In this document: piece after piece, positions 21,886-31,177 of the stretch
How the letters are laid out: every line of letters begins with the position of its first letter
Position numbering within the stretch: position 1 is the first letter of the stretch
Assembly: GCA_903929815.1 (NCBI GenBank)
Contig: CAIYWD010000174.1
Location: forward strand, 1 to 46,748
DNA length: 46,748 nt
Reading direction: 5' to 3'
Source of the DNA: an uncultured beta proteobacterium
Lineage (GTDB): Bacteria; Pseudomonadota; Gammaproteobacteria; Burkholderiales; Burkholderiaceae_C
The notes under the pieces: generated by a model
The model's input: the letters and a program-made list of their open reading frames with translations, nothing else
What the model was told of the DNA's origin: nothing
Database searches by the model: none
Program-made: the position numbers and the translations under genes

Positions 21886-23358
21886 ATGGGCCAAAAACTG
21901 AAAATCATCGGCTGGGTATCTGCCGGTATCGTTGCCGGTGCGCTGACCACGGTTTCCTTGCAAACCATGGCGCGTGGTGCTTTGGCACCCTTGCCATTGG
22001 AGGAACTGCAGCAATTGGCCGCAGTCTTTGGCATGATCAAGTCCAATTATGTCGAGCCTGTGGATGATAAAAAACTGATTACCGATGCCATTGCCGGCAT
22101 GGTAGCCGGCCTGGATCCGCACTCGGTCTATTTGGACAAAAAAGCGCTCAAAGACTTTAACGAAGGCACGACGGGTAAATTTGTCGGTGTGGGCATTGAA
22201 ATTTCGCAAGAAGACGGGGTGATCAAGGTGGTCTCGCCGATTGAAGACTCTCCTGCCTTTCGTGCAGGCCTCAAACCCAATGATTTGATTGTAAAAATTG
22301 ACAACACGCCCGTCAAGGGCATGACCCTCACCGAAGGGGTCAAGCGTATGCGCGGAGAACCCAACACCAAAGTATTGCTCAGCATTTTCAGAAAGGACGA
22401 AAGCCGCACTTTCTCTGTCACCATCGTGCGTGAAGAAATCAAAACCCAAAGCGTTAAAGCACGCCTTATCGAGCCTGGTTATGGCTGGATTCGAATCAGC
22501 CAGTTCCAGGAACGCACTGTCGCCGACTTTGCCCGCAAAATGCAAGACATCTACAAACAAGAGCCTCACATCAAGGGATTGGTGCTTGATTTGCGCAACG
22601 ACCCCGGAGGTTATCTAGATGCCGCAGTGGCCATTTCAGCAGCGTTTTTACCTGAAAATGTGACCGTTGTTTCTGCCAATGGGCAACTGCAAGACAGCAA
22701 GTTCACCTACAAGGCCTCACCGCGTTACTACCTGCGTCGCGGGGGTGTCGATCCACTCAAACAGTTGCAAAACCAAACGCACGGAGCACTCAAAACTGTG
22801 AAATTGGTGGTGCTGGTCAATGAAGGATCGGCTTCAGCCAGTGAAATTGTGGCAGGTGCCATGCAAGACTATAAACGTGCCAAACTGATGGGTAGTCAGA
22901 CTTTTGGCAAGGGTTCGGTGCAAACTGCTGTCTGTTTGGAATTAGCGTATCGCATGGACAACTGCCCCACGGCTGCGCTCAAACTAACCACCAGCCGCTA
23001 TTACACGCCAAGCGGGCGATCCATCCAGGCCAAGGGCATAGTGCCTGATGTGATGATTGATGAAACGGCAGAAGGTAACCCTTTTGCAGCCCTGCGTACC
23101 CGTGAGGCCGACCTCGAAAAACATTTGCTCAGTGGCCCTGATGAAAATGTCAAAGATGCCGAACGAGAAAAAGAGCGTGAAGTTGCACGCCAGAAGATTG
23201 AAGAAGAAATGAAAAAACCGCTCTCGGATCGCAAAATCCCGGAATTTGGCTCTGACAAGGATTTTCAGCTTATCCAGGCACTCAAACAGCTCAAAGGCGA
23301 AAGCATCATGGTCAGCAAAACCCAAATGGAGCGACCTGAAGTGAAGAAGGAGAATTAA
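21886..23358 (+). CDS. ctpA: S41 family C-terminal processing peptidase
   Basis: PDZ domain; GLVLDLRNDPGGYLDAAV; NEGSASASEIVAGAMQDYKRAKLMGSQTFGKGSVQ. Confidence 0.93.
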   Translation: MGQKLKIIGWVSAGIVAGALTTVSLQTMARGALAPLPLEELQQLAAVFGMIKSNYVEPVDDKKLITDAIAGMVAGLDPHSVYLDKKALKDFNEGTTGKFVGVGIEISQEDGVIKVVSPIEDSPAFRAGLKPNDLIVKIDNTPVKGMTLTEGVKRMRGEPNTKVLLSIFRKDESRTFSVTIVREEIKTQSVKARLIEPGYGWIRISQFQERTVADFARKMQDIYKQEPHIKGLVLDLRNDPGGYLDAAVAISAAFLPENVTVVSANGQLQDSKFTYKASPRYYLRRGGVDPLKQLQNQTHGALKTVKLVVLVNEGSASASEIVAGAMQDYKRAKLMGSQTFGKGSVQTAVCLELAYRMDNCPTAALKLTTSRYYTPSGRSIQAKGIVPDVMIDETAEGNPFAALRTREADLEKHLLSGPDENVKDAEREKEREVARQKIEEEMKKPLSDRKIPEFGSDKDFQLIQALKQLKGESIMVSKTQMERPEVKKEN

Positions 23359-23493
23359 GGGTGACGGAAATTGCCAAAACAGTGAGATTGGCAATTCTCC
23401 GCCGATGAAGGTGCGATATCAAAAGTGTTGGACGCCATCAAACCGACGATGAGGGCGCACATCGGGTTTTCAGTGTTCAACCAGCAGTCACAA

Positions 23494-24789
23494 TCAATCG
23501 ACACCACGACGATTTGACGTGACAGCGGCTTGGTTTTGTGCCTTGAGTTTCCTCAACTTCTCAGCAATTTTGATCTCCAGCCCACGCTCAACAGGTCTGT
23601 AAAAATCTGGCTCGGCCATGCCATCGGGCAAATAACGCTCTCCTGCGGCAAATCCTCCTTCTTCGTCGTGTGCATAACGGTAGCCTTTGCCGTAGTTCAG
23701 GTCTTTCATGAGCTGGGTGGGTGCATTGCGCAAGTGCATGGGTACAGGGCGCGTGCTGTCGGTTTTGACAAACGCACGGGCTTCATTGAAGGCTTTATAG
23801 ACTGCGTTTGATTTGGGCGCAATAGCTAAATAAACCACGCATTCGGCCAGCGCCAGTTCGCCCTCTGGCGTGCCCAAACGTTCGTAAACCTCCGCTGCAT
23901 CCAGTGCCAGGCGCAGCGCGCGCAAGTCAGCCAGACCAATGTCTTCACTTGCCATGCGAATCAGTCGCCGTGCCAAATAGCGGGGGTCAGCGCCGCCGTC
24001 GAGCATACGCACCAGCCAGTACAGCGCAGCATCGGGGTCACTTCCGCGAACACTTTTATGCAGGGCAGAAATGGTGTCGTAAAACTGCTCTCCGCCTTTG
24101 TCGTAACGGCGCATGCGCTCGCCCAAAACCTTGATCAACCAGTCGTCTTTGATGTCGGTGCGCTTTTCCTGTGTGGCCGCTACGGCCAGGGTTTCAAGCG
24201 TGTTGAGCAAACGCCTTGCATCCCCGTCTGCATGAGCCACCAATCGGTCAATTGCTACGTTTTCAATAGCTGGAAACGCTTGCTGGGCTTGGGCTACAGC
24301 CATTATTTGCCTTAAATCTTCATCGCCAAGAGCCTGCAAAACATAGACCGTTGCGCGTGAGAGCAAGGCAGAATTTACTTCAAACGAGGGGTTTTCTGTC
24401 GTCGCCCCAATGAAGGTGAACAGGCCACTTTCTACATGCGGCAAAAACGCATCCTGCTGGCTTTTGTTAAAGCGGTGAACTTCATCGACAAACACCAGCG
24501 TGTGACGATGCTGACATTGTTGGGCGCGATCTACCGCTTCACGAATGTCCTTGATGCCACCGAGCACTGCACTGATGGCAATGAACTGCGCATCAAACGC
24601 ATTTGCCATGAGCCGTGCAATAGTGGTCTTTCCCGTGCCTGGTGGCCCCCACAAAATACAACTGTGCGGCTGTCCGGACTCTAACGCCAGCCGCAGTGCC
24701 ATTCCCTCACCCAGCAAATGCTGCTGCCCGACTACATCGCTTAAAACTTTGGGGCGCAGCCTCTCGGCTAGGGGAATGTGTGTTGTCAT
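23494..24789 (-). CDS. rarA: Replication-associated recombination protein RarA (AAA+ ATPase)
   Basis: [59 protein letters not shown]. Confidence 0.95.
   Translation of the reverse strand: MTTHIPLAERLRPKVLSDVVGQQHLLGEGMALRLALESGQPHSCILWGPPGTGKTTIARLMANAFDAQFIAISAVLGGIKDIREAVDRAQQCQHRHTLVFVDEVHRFNKSQQDAFLPHVESGLFTFIGATTENPSFEVNSALLSRATVYVLQALGDEDLRQIMAVAQAQQAFPAIENVAIDRLVAHADGDARRLLNTLETLAVAATQEKRTDIKDDWLIKVLGERMRRYDKGGEQFYDTISALHKSVRGSDPDAALYWLVRMLDGGADPRYLARRLIRMASEDIGLADLRALRLALDAAEVYERLGTPEGELALAECVVYLAIAPKSNAVYKAFNEARAFVKTDSTRPVPMHLRNAPTQLMKDLNYGKGYRYAHDEEGGFAAGERYLPDGMAEPDFYRPVERGLEIKIAEKLRKLKAQNQAAVTSNRRGVD
24254..24301. repeat. Family-C repeat inside rarA
   Basis: gctacgttttcaatagctggaaacgcttgctgggcttgggctacagcc matches the C consensus; encodes [16 protein letters not shown]. 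Confidence 0.7.
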
Positions 24790-24795
24790 GCCCTG

Positions 24796-25878
24796 TTAAG
24801 GTGCTTTTTTGCTTGTCGCTTTGGGGGCTGCTGCTGCTTCTTCGGTGCCAGCGAGCAAGGGAATGCCCAATGAGGTACGCACCTTGTTTTCAATCTCGCG
24901 GGAAAGTGCAGTGTTTTCGCGCAGGAATTCGCGTGCATTGTCACGGCCTTGGCCAATTTTTTCGCCGTTGTAAGCGTACCATGAACCCGATTTTTCGAGA
25001 ATGTTGGCATTCACGCCCATGTCGATGATTTCGCCTTCACGACTGATGCCTGTGCCAAACATGATGTCGAATTCTGCGGTTTTAAACGGAGGCGCTACCT
25101 TGTTTTTGACCACCTTGACTTTGGTTTCGTTACCAATGGATTCATCGCCTTTTTTGATGGTGCCGGTGCGGCGAATATCCAGCCGAACCGATGCATAAAA
25201 CTTCAGGGCGTTGCCACCCGTGGTGGTTTCAGGAGAGCCAAACATCACACCAATTTTCATGCGAATCTGGTTGATGAAAATCACCATGCAGTTGGTTTTT
25301 TTAATGTGTGCGGTCAGTTTGCGCAGCGCTTGGCTCATCAACCGAGCCTGCAAACCTGGCAGACTGTCGCCCATTTCGCCTTCGAGTTCGGCCTTGGGTG
25401 TGAGGGCTGCTACAGAATCAATCACAATCAAATCCACCGCGCCTGAGCGTACCAAACTATCGACAATTTCGAGAGCTTGTTCCCCAGTATCAGGCTGACT
25501 GATCAGCAGGTCGGGCAGGTTCACACCCAGGTTTTGGGCATATTGAATGTCAAGCGCATGTTCAGCATCCACAAACGCGCATTGACCGCCTGTTTTTTGC
25601 ATTTCAGCAATCACCTGCAAGGTCAATGTGGTTTTACCCGATGATTCAGGGCCATAAATTTCAACAACCCGACCGCGAGGCAGTCCGCCCACACCGAGCG
25701 CAATGTCCAACCCCAGCGAGCCTGTGGACACCACTTGAATATCCTCAATCACCTCGCCCTCGCCCAAACGCATGATGGTGCCTTTGCCAAATTGTTTTTC
25801 AATTTGTGCCAACGCTACTTGCAAGGCCTTGGCTTTTTCTGGATTGACAGGGATGGAGCTTTTGAGAGGTGTTTCCAC
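24796..25878 (-). CDS. recA: Recombinase RecA (GTG start at 25878)
   Basis: [59 protein letters not shown] aaggaaa precedes GTG; upstream ORF extension is repeat-derived. Confidence 0.97.
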   Translation of the reverse strand: METPLKSSIPVNPEKAKALQVALAQIEKQFGKGTIMRLGEGEVIEDIQVVSTGSLGLDIALGVGGLPRGRVVEIYGPESSGKTTLTLQVIAEMQKTGGQCAFVDAEHALDIQYAQNLGVNLPDLLISQPDTGEQALEIVDSLVRSGAVDLIVIDSVAALTPKAELEGEMGDSLPGLQARLMSQALRKLTAHIKKTNCMVIFINQIRMKIGVMFGSPETTTGGNALKFYASVRLDIRRTGTIKKGDESIGNETKVKVVKNKVAPPFKTAEFDIMFGTGISREGEIIDMGVNANILEKSGSWYAYNGEKIGQGRDNAREFLRENTALSREIENKVRTSLGIPLLAGTEEAAAAPKATSKKAP

Positions 25879-25947
25879 GTGAATTTCCTTGATGTGAAAG
25901 GGGTTGTTGAAGAGATTCATCCAAAAAGAACTGACGGTGCTTTGACT

Positions 25948-25963
25948 CTGGATGTTTGAACAG
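25948..25963 (-). promoter_or_regulatory. Putative LexA (SOS) operator upstream of recA
   Basis: CTGTTCAAACATCCAG on the minus strand (CTG-N10-CAG), about 70 bp before the recA GTG. Confidence 0.65.
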
Positions 25964-26009
25964 TAGTTTAACTCGCCGCTCAAGTTTTGATGGACACCCC
26001 CTGCATTCG

Positions 26010-26060
26010 AGTGCGATTCAAAGTGATGTGACTTTGCTTGGGCTTGCGACATCCATATCC
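26010..26060. repeat. Family-B fragment followed by a family-A terminus upstream of recA
   Basis: gtgcgattcaaagtgatgtgactttgcttgggcttgcgacat resembles 30127-30163; ccatatcctaa matches the terminus of A copy 3. Confidence 0.65.
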
Positions 26061-26121
26061 TAAACTACCATGGCCTTGTCAGCCGCCTCGAATGATGAAA
26101 GAATTTTTACCAATAAAAAGT

Positions 26122-26171
26122 GCCTATAACCCTTATGGGATAAGGATAGTTTGCTACCATTTTTATGGTAT
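26122..26171. repeat. Family-C repeat between recA and comM
   Basis: gcctataacccttatgggataaggatagtttgctaccatttttatggta: double hairpin. Confidence 0.7.
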
Positions 26172-26246
26172 TTCACGTTAACCCACTTTGGCAAAAGGGG
26201 GAACAAATACGCTGCTTTTCCAGAGTGATGTCAGTACTGGAATCTA

Positions 26247-27776
26247 TCACTTCAGGGCGCGACGGTATTGCATGGCTTCGGCCACATGTGTCACTTGAGT
26301 GGTTTTGGCGCCGGCTAGGTCGGCGATGGTGCGTGCCACCTTTAACGCACGGTGTGTGCTGCGTGCTGACCAGCCTAAACGGGCAGCGGCCACATTCAAA
26401 AATTTTGCAGCGGCTTCGTCAAGCAGCACAAACTGGTCGATTTCTCGTCCCTGCAAGGCTTGGTTGGACTTGCCTTGACGCACAAACGCTCGCTCGCGGG
26501 CACTTGTGCAACGTGTACGGATGGCAGAACTTGACTCGCCGGGCTGTGCCTGCATCAGTTCTGTGGTCACCACGGCAGGCACTTCGATGTGCAAATCAAT
26601 CCGATCTATCAATGGGCCGCTGATTTTGCTTTGGTATCTTGCCACTTGGTCTGGTGTGCATCGGCAGGCTTTTTGATTGGAACCCAAATAGCCGCAAGGA
26701 CAAGGGTTCATGGCAGCAATCAGTTGAAATTTGGCGGGAAATTCGGCTCGCATCGCTGCACGCGAAATAGCAATGACCCCGCTCTCCAAAGGCTCACGCA
26801 GTGCTTCAAGGGCAGCTCTTGGAAATTCAGGCAGTTCATCCAGAAACAACACGCCGTGATGTGCTAGTGAAATTTCGCCCGGACGGGGTGGCGACCCTCC
26901 TCCTACCAAAGCGACGGCACTTGCTGTGTGGTGAGGATGGCGGGTGGGGCGTTGTGCCCATTGGTCTATCGAAAATTGCCCTCCCAAACTGGCAACAGCA
27001 GCACTTTCCAGTGACTCATCCGTGGTCATGGGAGGTAATAAGCCGGCAAAACGCTGTGCCAGCATGGATTTGCCAGACCCCGGCGGCCCAATCAACAACA
27101 GACTGTGGTGACCTGCCGCAGCAATTTCCAATGCACGTTTGGCACCCAACTGACCTTTGACATCTGCCATGTCCGGATACTGTGCCACATACGCAAAAGG
27201 TTGAGTAGTGAGGCGTGTGAAACCATCAGAAGGTTCATGAGCCACACCCTCTTGAGGGGATGGCAGGAAATGCCGCACTACATCAAGCAAATGGCGTGCC
27301 CGATAGACCTGTGCGGTAGGCACCAAAGCAGCTTCTTCGGCACTGTCGGGAGGCAACACCAGTTGTGTGACCACTTTGCTGGCATGAAGGGCCAGGCTCA
27401 TGGCCAATGCACCTCGTATGGGACGCAGTTCGCCCGAGAGCGAGAGTTCTCCTGCAAATTCATAGCCTGCCAGACGAGCCTTGTCAATTTGCCCACTCGC
27501 AGCCAAAATGCCCAGCGCAATGGGCAGATCAAAACGCCCTGAATCTTTGGGCAGATCGGCAGGGGCCAGGTTGACCGTGATGCGTTTGTTGTGGGGAAAT
27601 TCCAGCCCCGAGTTTTGAATGGCCGAGCGAACCCGTTCACGTGCTTCCTTGACTTCAATGTCGGCTAAACCTACCAAGGTAAAACTGGGCAGGCCGTTAG
27701 CCAGGTGAACCTCCACCACTACCGCTGCAGCCTCCAGCCCCAAAAGGGCACGGCTTTGCACCAAAGACAAGCTCAT
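26247..27776 (-). CDS. comM: YifB/ComM-family Mg-chelatase-like AAA ATPase
   Basis: VEVHLANGLPSFTLVGLADIEVKEARERVRSAI; LLIGPPGSGKSMLAQRFAGLLPPM; NPCPCGYLG. Confidence 0.95.
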   Translation of the reverse strand: MSLSLVQSRALLGLEAAAVVVEVHLANGLPSFTLVGLADIEVKEARERVRSAIQNSGLEFPHNKRITVNLAPADLPKDSGRFDLPIALGILAASGQIDKARLAGYEFAGELSLSGELRPIRGALAMSLALHASKVVTQLVLPPDSAEEAALVPTAQVYRARHLLDVVRHFLPSPQEGVAHEPSDGFTRLTTQPFAYVAQYPDMADVKGQLGAKRALEIAAAGHHSLLLIGPPGSGKSMLAQRFAGLLPPMTTDESLESAAVASLGGQFSIDQWAQRPTRHPHHTASAVALVGGGSPPRPGEISLAHHGVLFLDELPEFPRAALEALREPLESGVIAISRAAMRAEFPAKFQLIAAMNPCPCGYLGSNQKACRCTPDQVARYQSKISGPLIDRIDLHIEVPAVVTTELMQAQPGESSSAIRTRCTSARERAFVRQGKSNQALQGREIDQFVLLDEAAAKFLNVAAARLGWSARSTHRALKVARTIADLAGAKTTQVTHVAEAMQYRRALK

Positions 27777-27907
27777 GATATCTGCCTTGTTTGAATGGCA
27801 TGAATGGGAAATGACGGAAATAATGTATCTTTATCCATATTGACGGGGCAGAGTTAATCCGTGCATTTTTACATGACGGTCAAGACCATCCGTCATTTTG
27901 AGTGATG

Positions 27908-27922
27908 GCACTGTGTTGGTGC
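27908..27922 (+). promoter_or_regulatory. Putative NtrC binding site
   Basis: GCACTGTGTTGGTGC vs consensus GCACYA-N3-TGGTGC, upstream of a sigma-54-like element. Confidence 0.6.
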
Positions 27923-27950
27923 AACAGATGTGAGAAACGGCACATGTGAG

Positions 27951-27968
27951 TTGGCATGATCCCTGCTT
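27951..27968 (+). promoter_or_regulatory. Putative sigma-54 (-24/-12) promoter for glnK-amtB
   Basis: TTGGCATGATCCCTGCTT: GG and GC dinucleotides separated by 10 bp. Confidence 0.65.
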
Positions 27969-27970
27969 AA

Positions 27971-28393
<423 letters not shown>

Positions 28394-28419
28394 CCTTTAT
28401 TAAGAAATGAGATGACCCA

Positions 28420-29988
28420 ATGAAAAAACTACTCGCGTCCCTTGGCCTGGGCTTGTGTTTGTTGATGGGGGGACATGCACAAACCCCTGCTGCACCAGCG
28501 TCAACTACATTATCTGCAGCCTCTGAATCAGTATCCGAGGCTTCAGTTGTTCTGGCTGTTGAACCTGCGTCATCCCCTGTTGCGGTGATGGCCACACCTG
28601 CTGCTGTCGTGCCTGCACAGCTTGCCTCAGCACCAACACCTGCGCTTGTTCCTGTACCCAACAAGGGTGACACCGCCTGGATGATGGTCTCTACCCTGTT
28701 GGTCATTTTAATGACTGTACCAGGACTGGCGCTGTTTTATGGCGGGCTGGTTCGTTCCAAAAACATGCTGTCGGTGTTGATGCAGGTGATGGTGACCTTC
28801 TCGATGATTGTGGTGTTGTGGTTTCTCTACGGCTACAGTTTGGCGTTTACAGAAGGCAATGCGTTCTTTGGAGGGTTTGACAGGTTGTTGATGTCAGGTA
28901 TATGGGACAACGCAGCGGGCACTTTTGTCAATGCTGCCACGTTCAGCAAGGGTGTGGTCATTCCTGAAATTGTTTTTGCTGCTTTTCAGGCCACCTTTGC
29001 AGGCATTACCTGCTCGCTCATCGTCGGTGCATTTGCAGAGCGTATGAAATTTTCTGCAGTGCTGACCTTCATGGCGCTGTGGTTTACCTTCAGTTATGCG
29101 CCCATTGCCCATATGGTGTGGTTCTGGATGGGACCTGACGCTTACGCTGCCAAAGATGTGGTAGATGTCATGAACGCCAAGGCCGGTTGGGTCTGGCAAA
29201 CAGGCGCTCTTGACTTTGCGGGTGGTACTGTGGTGCATATCAACGCTGCCGTCGCAGGTTTGATTGGTGCTTACATGGTCGGCCGGCGCATTGGCTACGG
29301 CAAGGAATCGATGGCGCCTCACAGTTTGACCTTAACCATGGTGGGTGCATCACTGTTGTGGGTGGGCTGGTTTGGTTTTAATGCAGGATCTGCCCTGGAA
29401 GCCAATGGTTTTGCAGCACTGGCTTTTATCAATACCTTTGGCGCTACCGCCGCCGCAGTCTTGGCTTGGTGCATTGGTGAAAGTCTGATGCGTGGCAAGG
29501 CTTCCATGTTGGGTGCTGCCTCTGGCTGTGTGGCGGGCTTGGTGGCCATCACTCCTGCCGCAGGCAATGTGGGCATTGGTGGAGCGCTGGTCATTGGTTT
29601 CCTGTCCGGCTTTGCAGGGTTGTGGGGTGTGAATGGCCTGAAGAAACTGCTGGGCGCTGATGACTCTCTGGATGTGTTTGGCGTGCATGGCGTATGCGGC
29701 ATTTTGGGTGCCATCCTGACCGGCGTGTTCAACAGCCCTGCGCTGGGTGGCCCTGGCTATGTGGCTGACTGGGTCACTGCCTCCATGGTAAGCGCTGCTG
29801 ATTATTCGATTGCTGCGCAAGTCTGGATTCAAACCAAAGCCGTCTTGACTACCGTGGTTTGGTCAGGCGTGGTGTCACTGGCAGCTTATAAAATTGTTGA
29901 CATGACCATTGGCTTGCGTGCCCCCGAAGAAGCCGAGCGCGAAGGTTTGGACATTACCTCGCACGGCGAGTCCGCATACGGTCATTAA
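28420..29988 (+). CDS. amtB: Ammonium transporter with signal peptide and Ala/Pro-rich N-terminal extension
   Basis: MVSTLLVILMTVPGLALFYGGLVRSKNMLSVLMQ; HINAAVAGLIGAYMVGRRIGYGKE; GVHGVCGILGAILTGVF. Confidence 0.96.
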   Translation: MKKLLASLGLGLCLLMGGHAQTPAAPASTTLSAASESVSEASVVLAVEPASSPVAVMATPAAVVPAQLASAPTPALVPVPNKGDTAWMMVSTLLVILMTVPGLALFYGGLVRSKNMLSVLMQVMVTFSMIVVLWFLYGYSLAFTEGNAFFGGFDRLLMSGIWDNAAGTFVNAATFSKGVVIPEIVFAAFQATFAGITCSLIVGAFAERMKFSAVLTFMALWFTFSYAPIAHMVWFWMGPDAYAAKDVVDVMNAKAGWVWQTGALDFAGGTVVHINAAVAGLIGAYMVGRRIGYGKESMAPHSLTLTMVGASLLWVGWFGFNAGSALEANGFAALAFINTFGATAAAVLAWCIGESLMRGKASMLGAASGCVAGLVAITPAAGNVGIGGALVIGFLSGFAGLWGVNGLKKLLGADDSLDVFGVHGVCGILGAILTGVFNSPALGGPGYVADWVTASMVSAADYSIAAQVWIQTKAVLTTVVWSGVVSLAAYKIVDMTIGLRAPEEAEREGLDITSHGESAYGH

Positions 29989-30004
29989 GCAAAAGTATCG
30001 TGCA

Positions 30005-30113
30005 TTATTGAGGATTTGGTTCATTAATAAATTCCCGAAATCAGCCTTTCATCGAGAAGGCTGAGAAGTACCAGAGGGCATATCCATATCGGGAAGTAAT
30101 TTTTAGCCCTATC
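30005..30113. repeat. Diverged family-A-like inverted-repeat element downstream of amtB
   Basis: gaggatttggttcattaataaattcccga ... tcgggaagtaatttttagccctatcctt inverted ends; inner hairpin cagcctt..aaggctg. Confidence 0.55.
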
Positions 30114-30132
30114 CTTCACCCTACTGGGTGTG

Positions 30133-30194
30133 ATTCAAAGTGATGTGGCTTGGCTTGGATGTCGCACCCAAGCCAAGCCACATCACTTTGGAAT
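30133..30194. repeat. Near-perfect 26-27-bp hairpin made of inverted family-B ends
   Basis: attcaaagtgatgtggcttggcttgg (30133-30158) vs reverse complement of ccaagccaagccacatcactttggaat (30168-30194); 9-nt loop. Confidence 0.9.
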
Positions 30195-30319
30195 TCTTGA
30201 GCCTGTTGATTGCATAAACTAAAGGGTGAAAGCAGCCGTTTGCTGCGTTGTAGCGCCATCAAGTTGATTTTTCAAGCGCCGATAAAGTTGATGTCACTTC
30301 ACAAGTCAATAGGTGCATT

Positions 30320-31135
30320 ATGTATAAATCTTCTCTTTCAACTACCTCGTCCAATGGTATTGAGTCATGTACTGCGTCGCGCAGTGGGTATGATTTGGTC
30401 ACGTTGCTCTACGATGGTTTTCTTGACCGCCTGCAATTGGCAATACAAGCCACAGAGCGTGGTGATGTCTTGTCCAAGCTGCATTACATCGGCAAGTCGC
30501 TCCAAATTCTGACGGAAGGGTTACAAACAAACCTTGACATGGAGGCCGGTGGTGAGTTGGCGAAAAACCTCGATGCCCTGTATGATTATTGTGGCGTGCG
30601 ATTGATTCTGGCTAATGCACACAATGATCCTGCTCTATTACGTGAGGTTTATCAATTGATTGAGCCACTGGTGAGTGCATGGAAGCAAAACCGCCCCATC
30701 TTCTCTGAGGAAACCATGCATCAGGGAGGTAGCGACAATGCTTTGTCTTTAGATACAAACGCATTGAACGGGTTTAGCAATGTCCGCGTGGTGGGTGCGA
30801 GTATTTATTCAAATTTAGTTTCACAGGGGTACGAAATGTCTCAACAGTTGATTGATTATTACAAAGCCATCGAAGACAGCAGCCGTCAGATGCTAGACGC
30901 TGCCAAATTGGAAGATTGGGATCAGGTGGTGCGCTTTGAGGGAGTTTGCGCCGTGTTGATTGGGCAATTGCGTGAGCGTGCGCATGATGAGACCTTAAAG
31001 CCTGAGCAACGTGCAGAAAAAACTCGTATCATGCAGCGCATTTTGAGCAATGATGCAGAGATTCGCTACCTTGCAGAGCCTTGGCTCAACCATTTTGAGC
31101 AAAACATGGACGGTCCCTGCCGGTATCTTCACTGA
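30320..31135 (+). CDS. Fused flagellar chaperone: FliS-like N-terminus plus FliT-like C-terminus
   Basis: N-term LVTLLYDGFLDRLQLAIQATERGDVLSKLHYIGKSLQILTEGLQTNLDMEAGGELAKNLDALYDYC (FliS); C-term LLIDYYKAIEDSSRQMLDAAKLEDWDQVVRFEGVCAVLIGQLRE...RIMQRILSNDAEIRYLAEPWL (FliT), one uninterrupted frame. Confidence 0.8.
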   Translation: MYKSSLSTTSSNGIESCTASRSGYDLVTLLYDGFLDRLQLAIQATERGDVLSKLHYIGKSLQILTEGLQTNLDMEAGGELAKNLDALYDYCGVRLILANAHNDPALLREVYQLIEPLVSAWKQNRPIFSEETMHQGGSDNALSLDTNALNGFSNVRVVGASIYSNLVSQGYEMSQQLIDYYKAIEDSSRQMLDAAKLEDWDQVVRFEGVCAVLIGQLRERAHDETLKPEQRAEKTRIMQRILSNDAEIRYLAEPWLNHFEQNMDGPCRYLH

Positions 31136-31177
31136 TTTAGGGTCAGGCGGCACAAAAAAGGCCATCAGAGAATTTTC

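Noticed and set aside
23369-23396. Hairpin aattgccaa..ttggcaatt after ctpA
   Set aside because: A 9-bp stem without a T-run; too weak to call a terminator with confidence.
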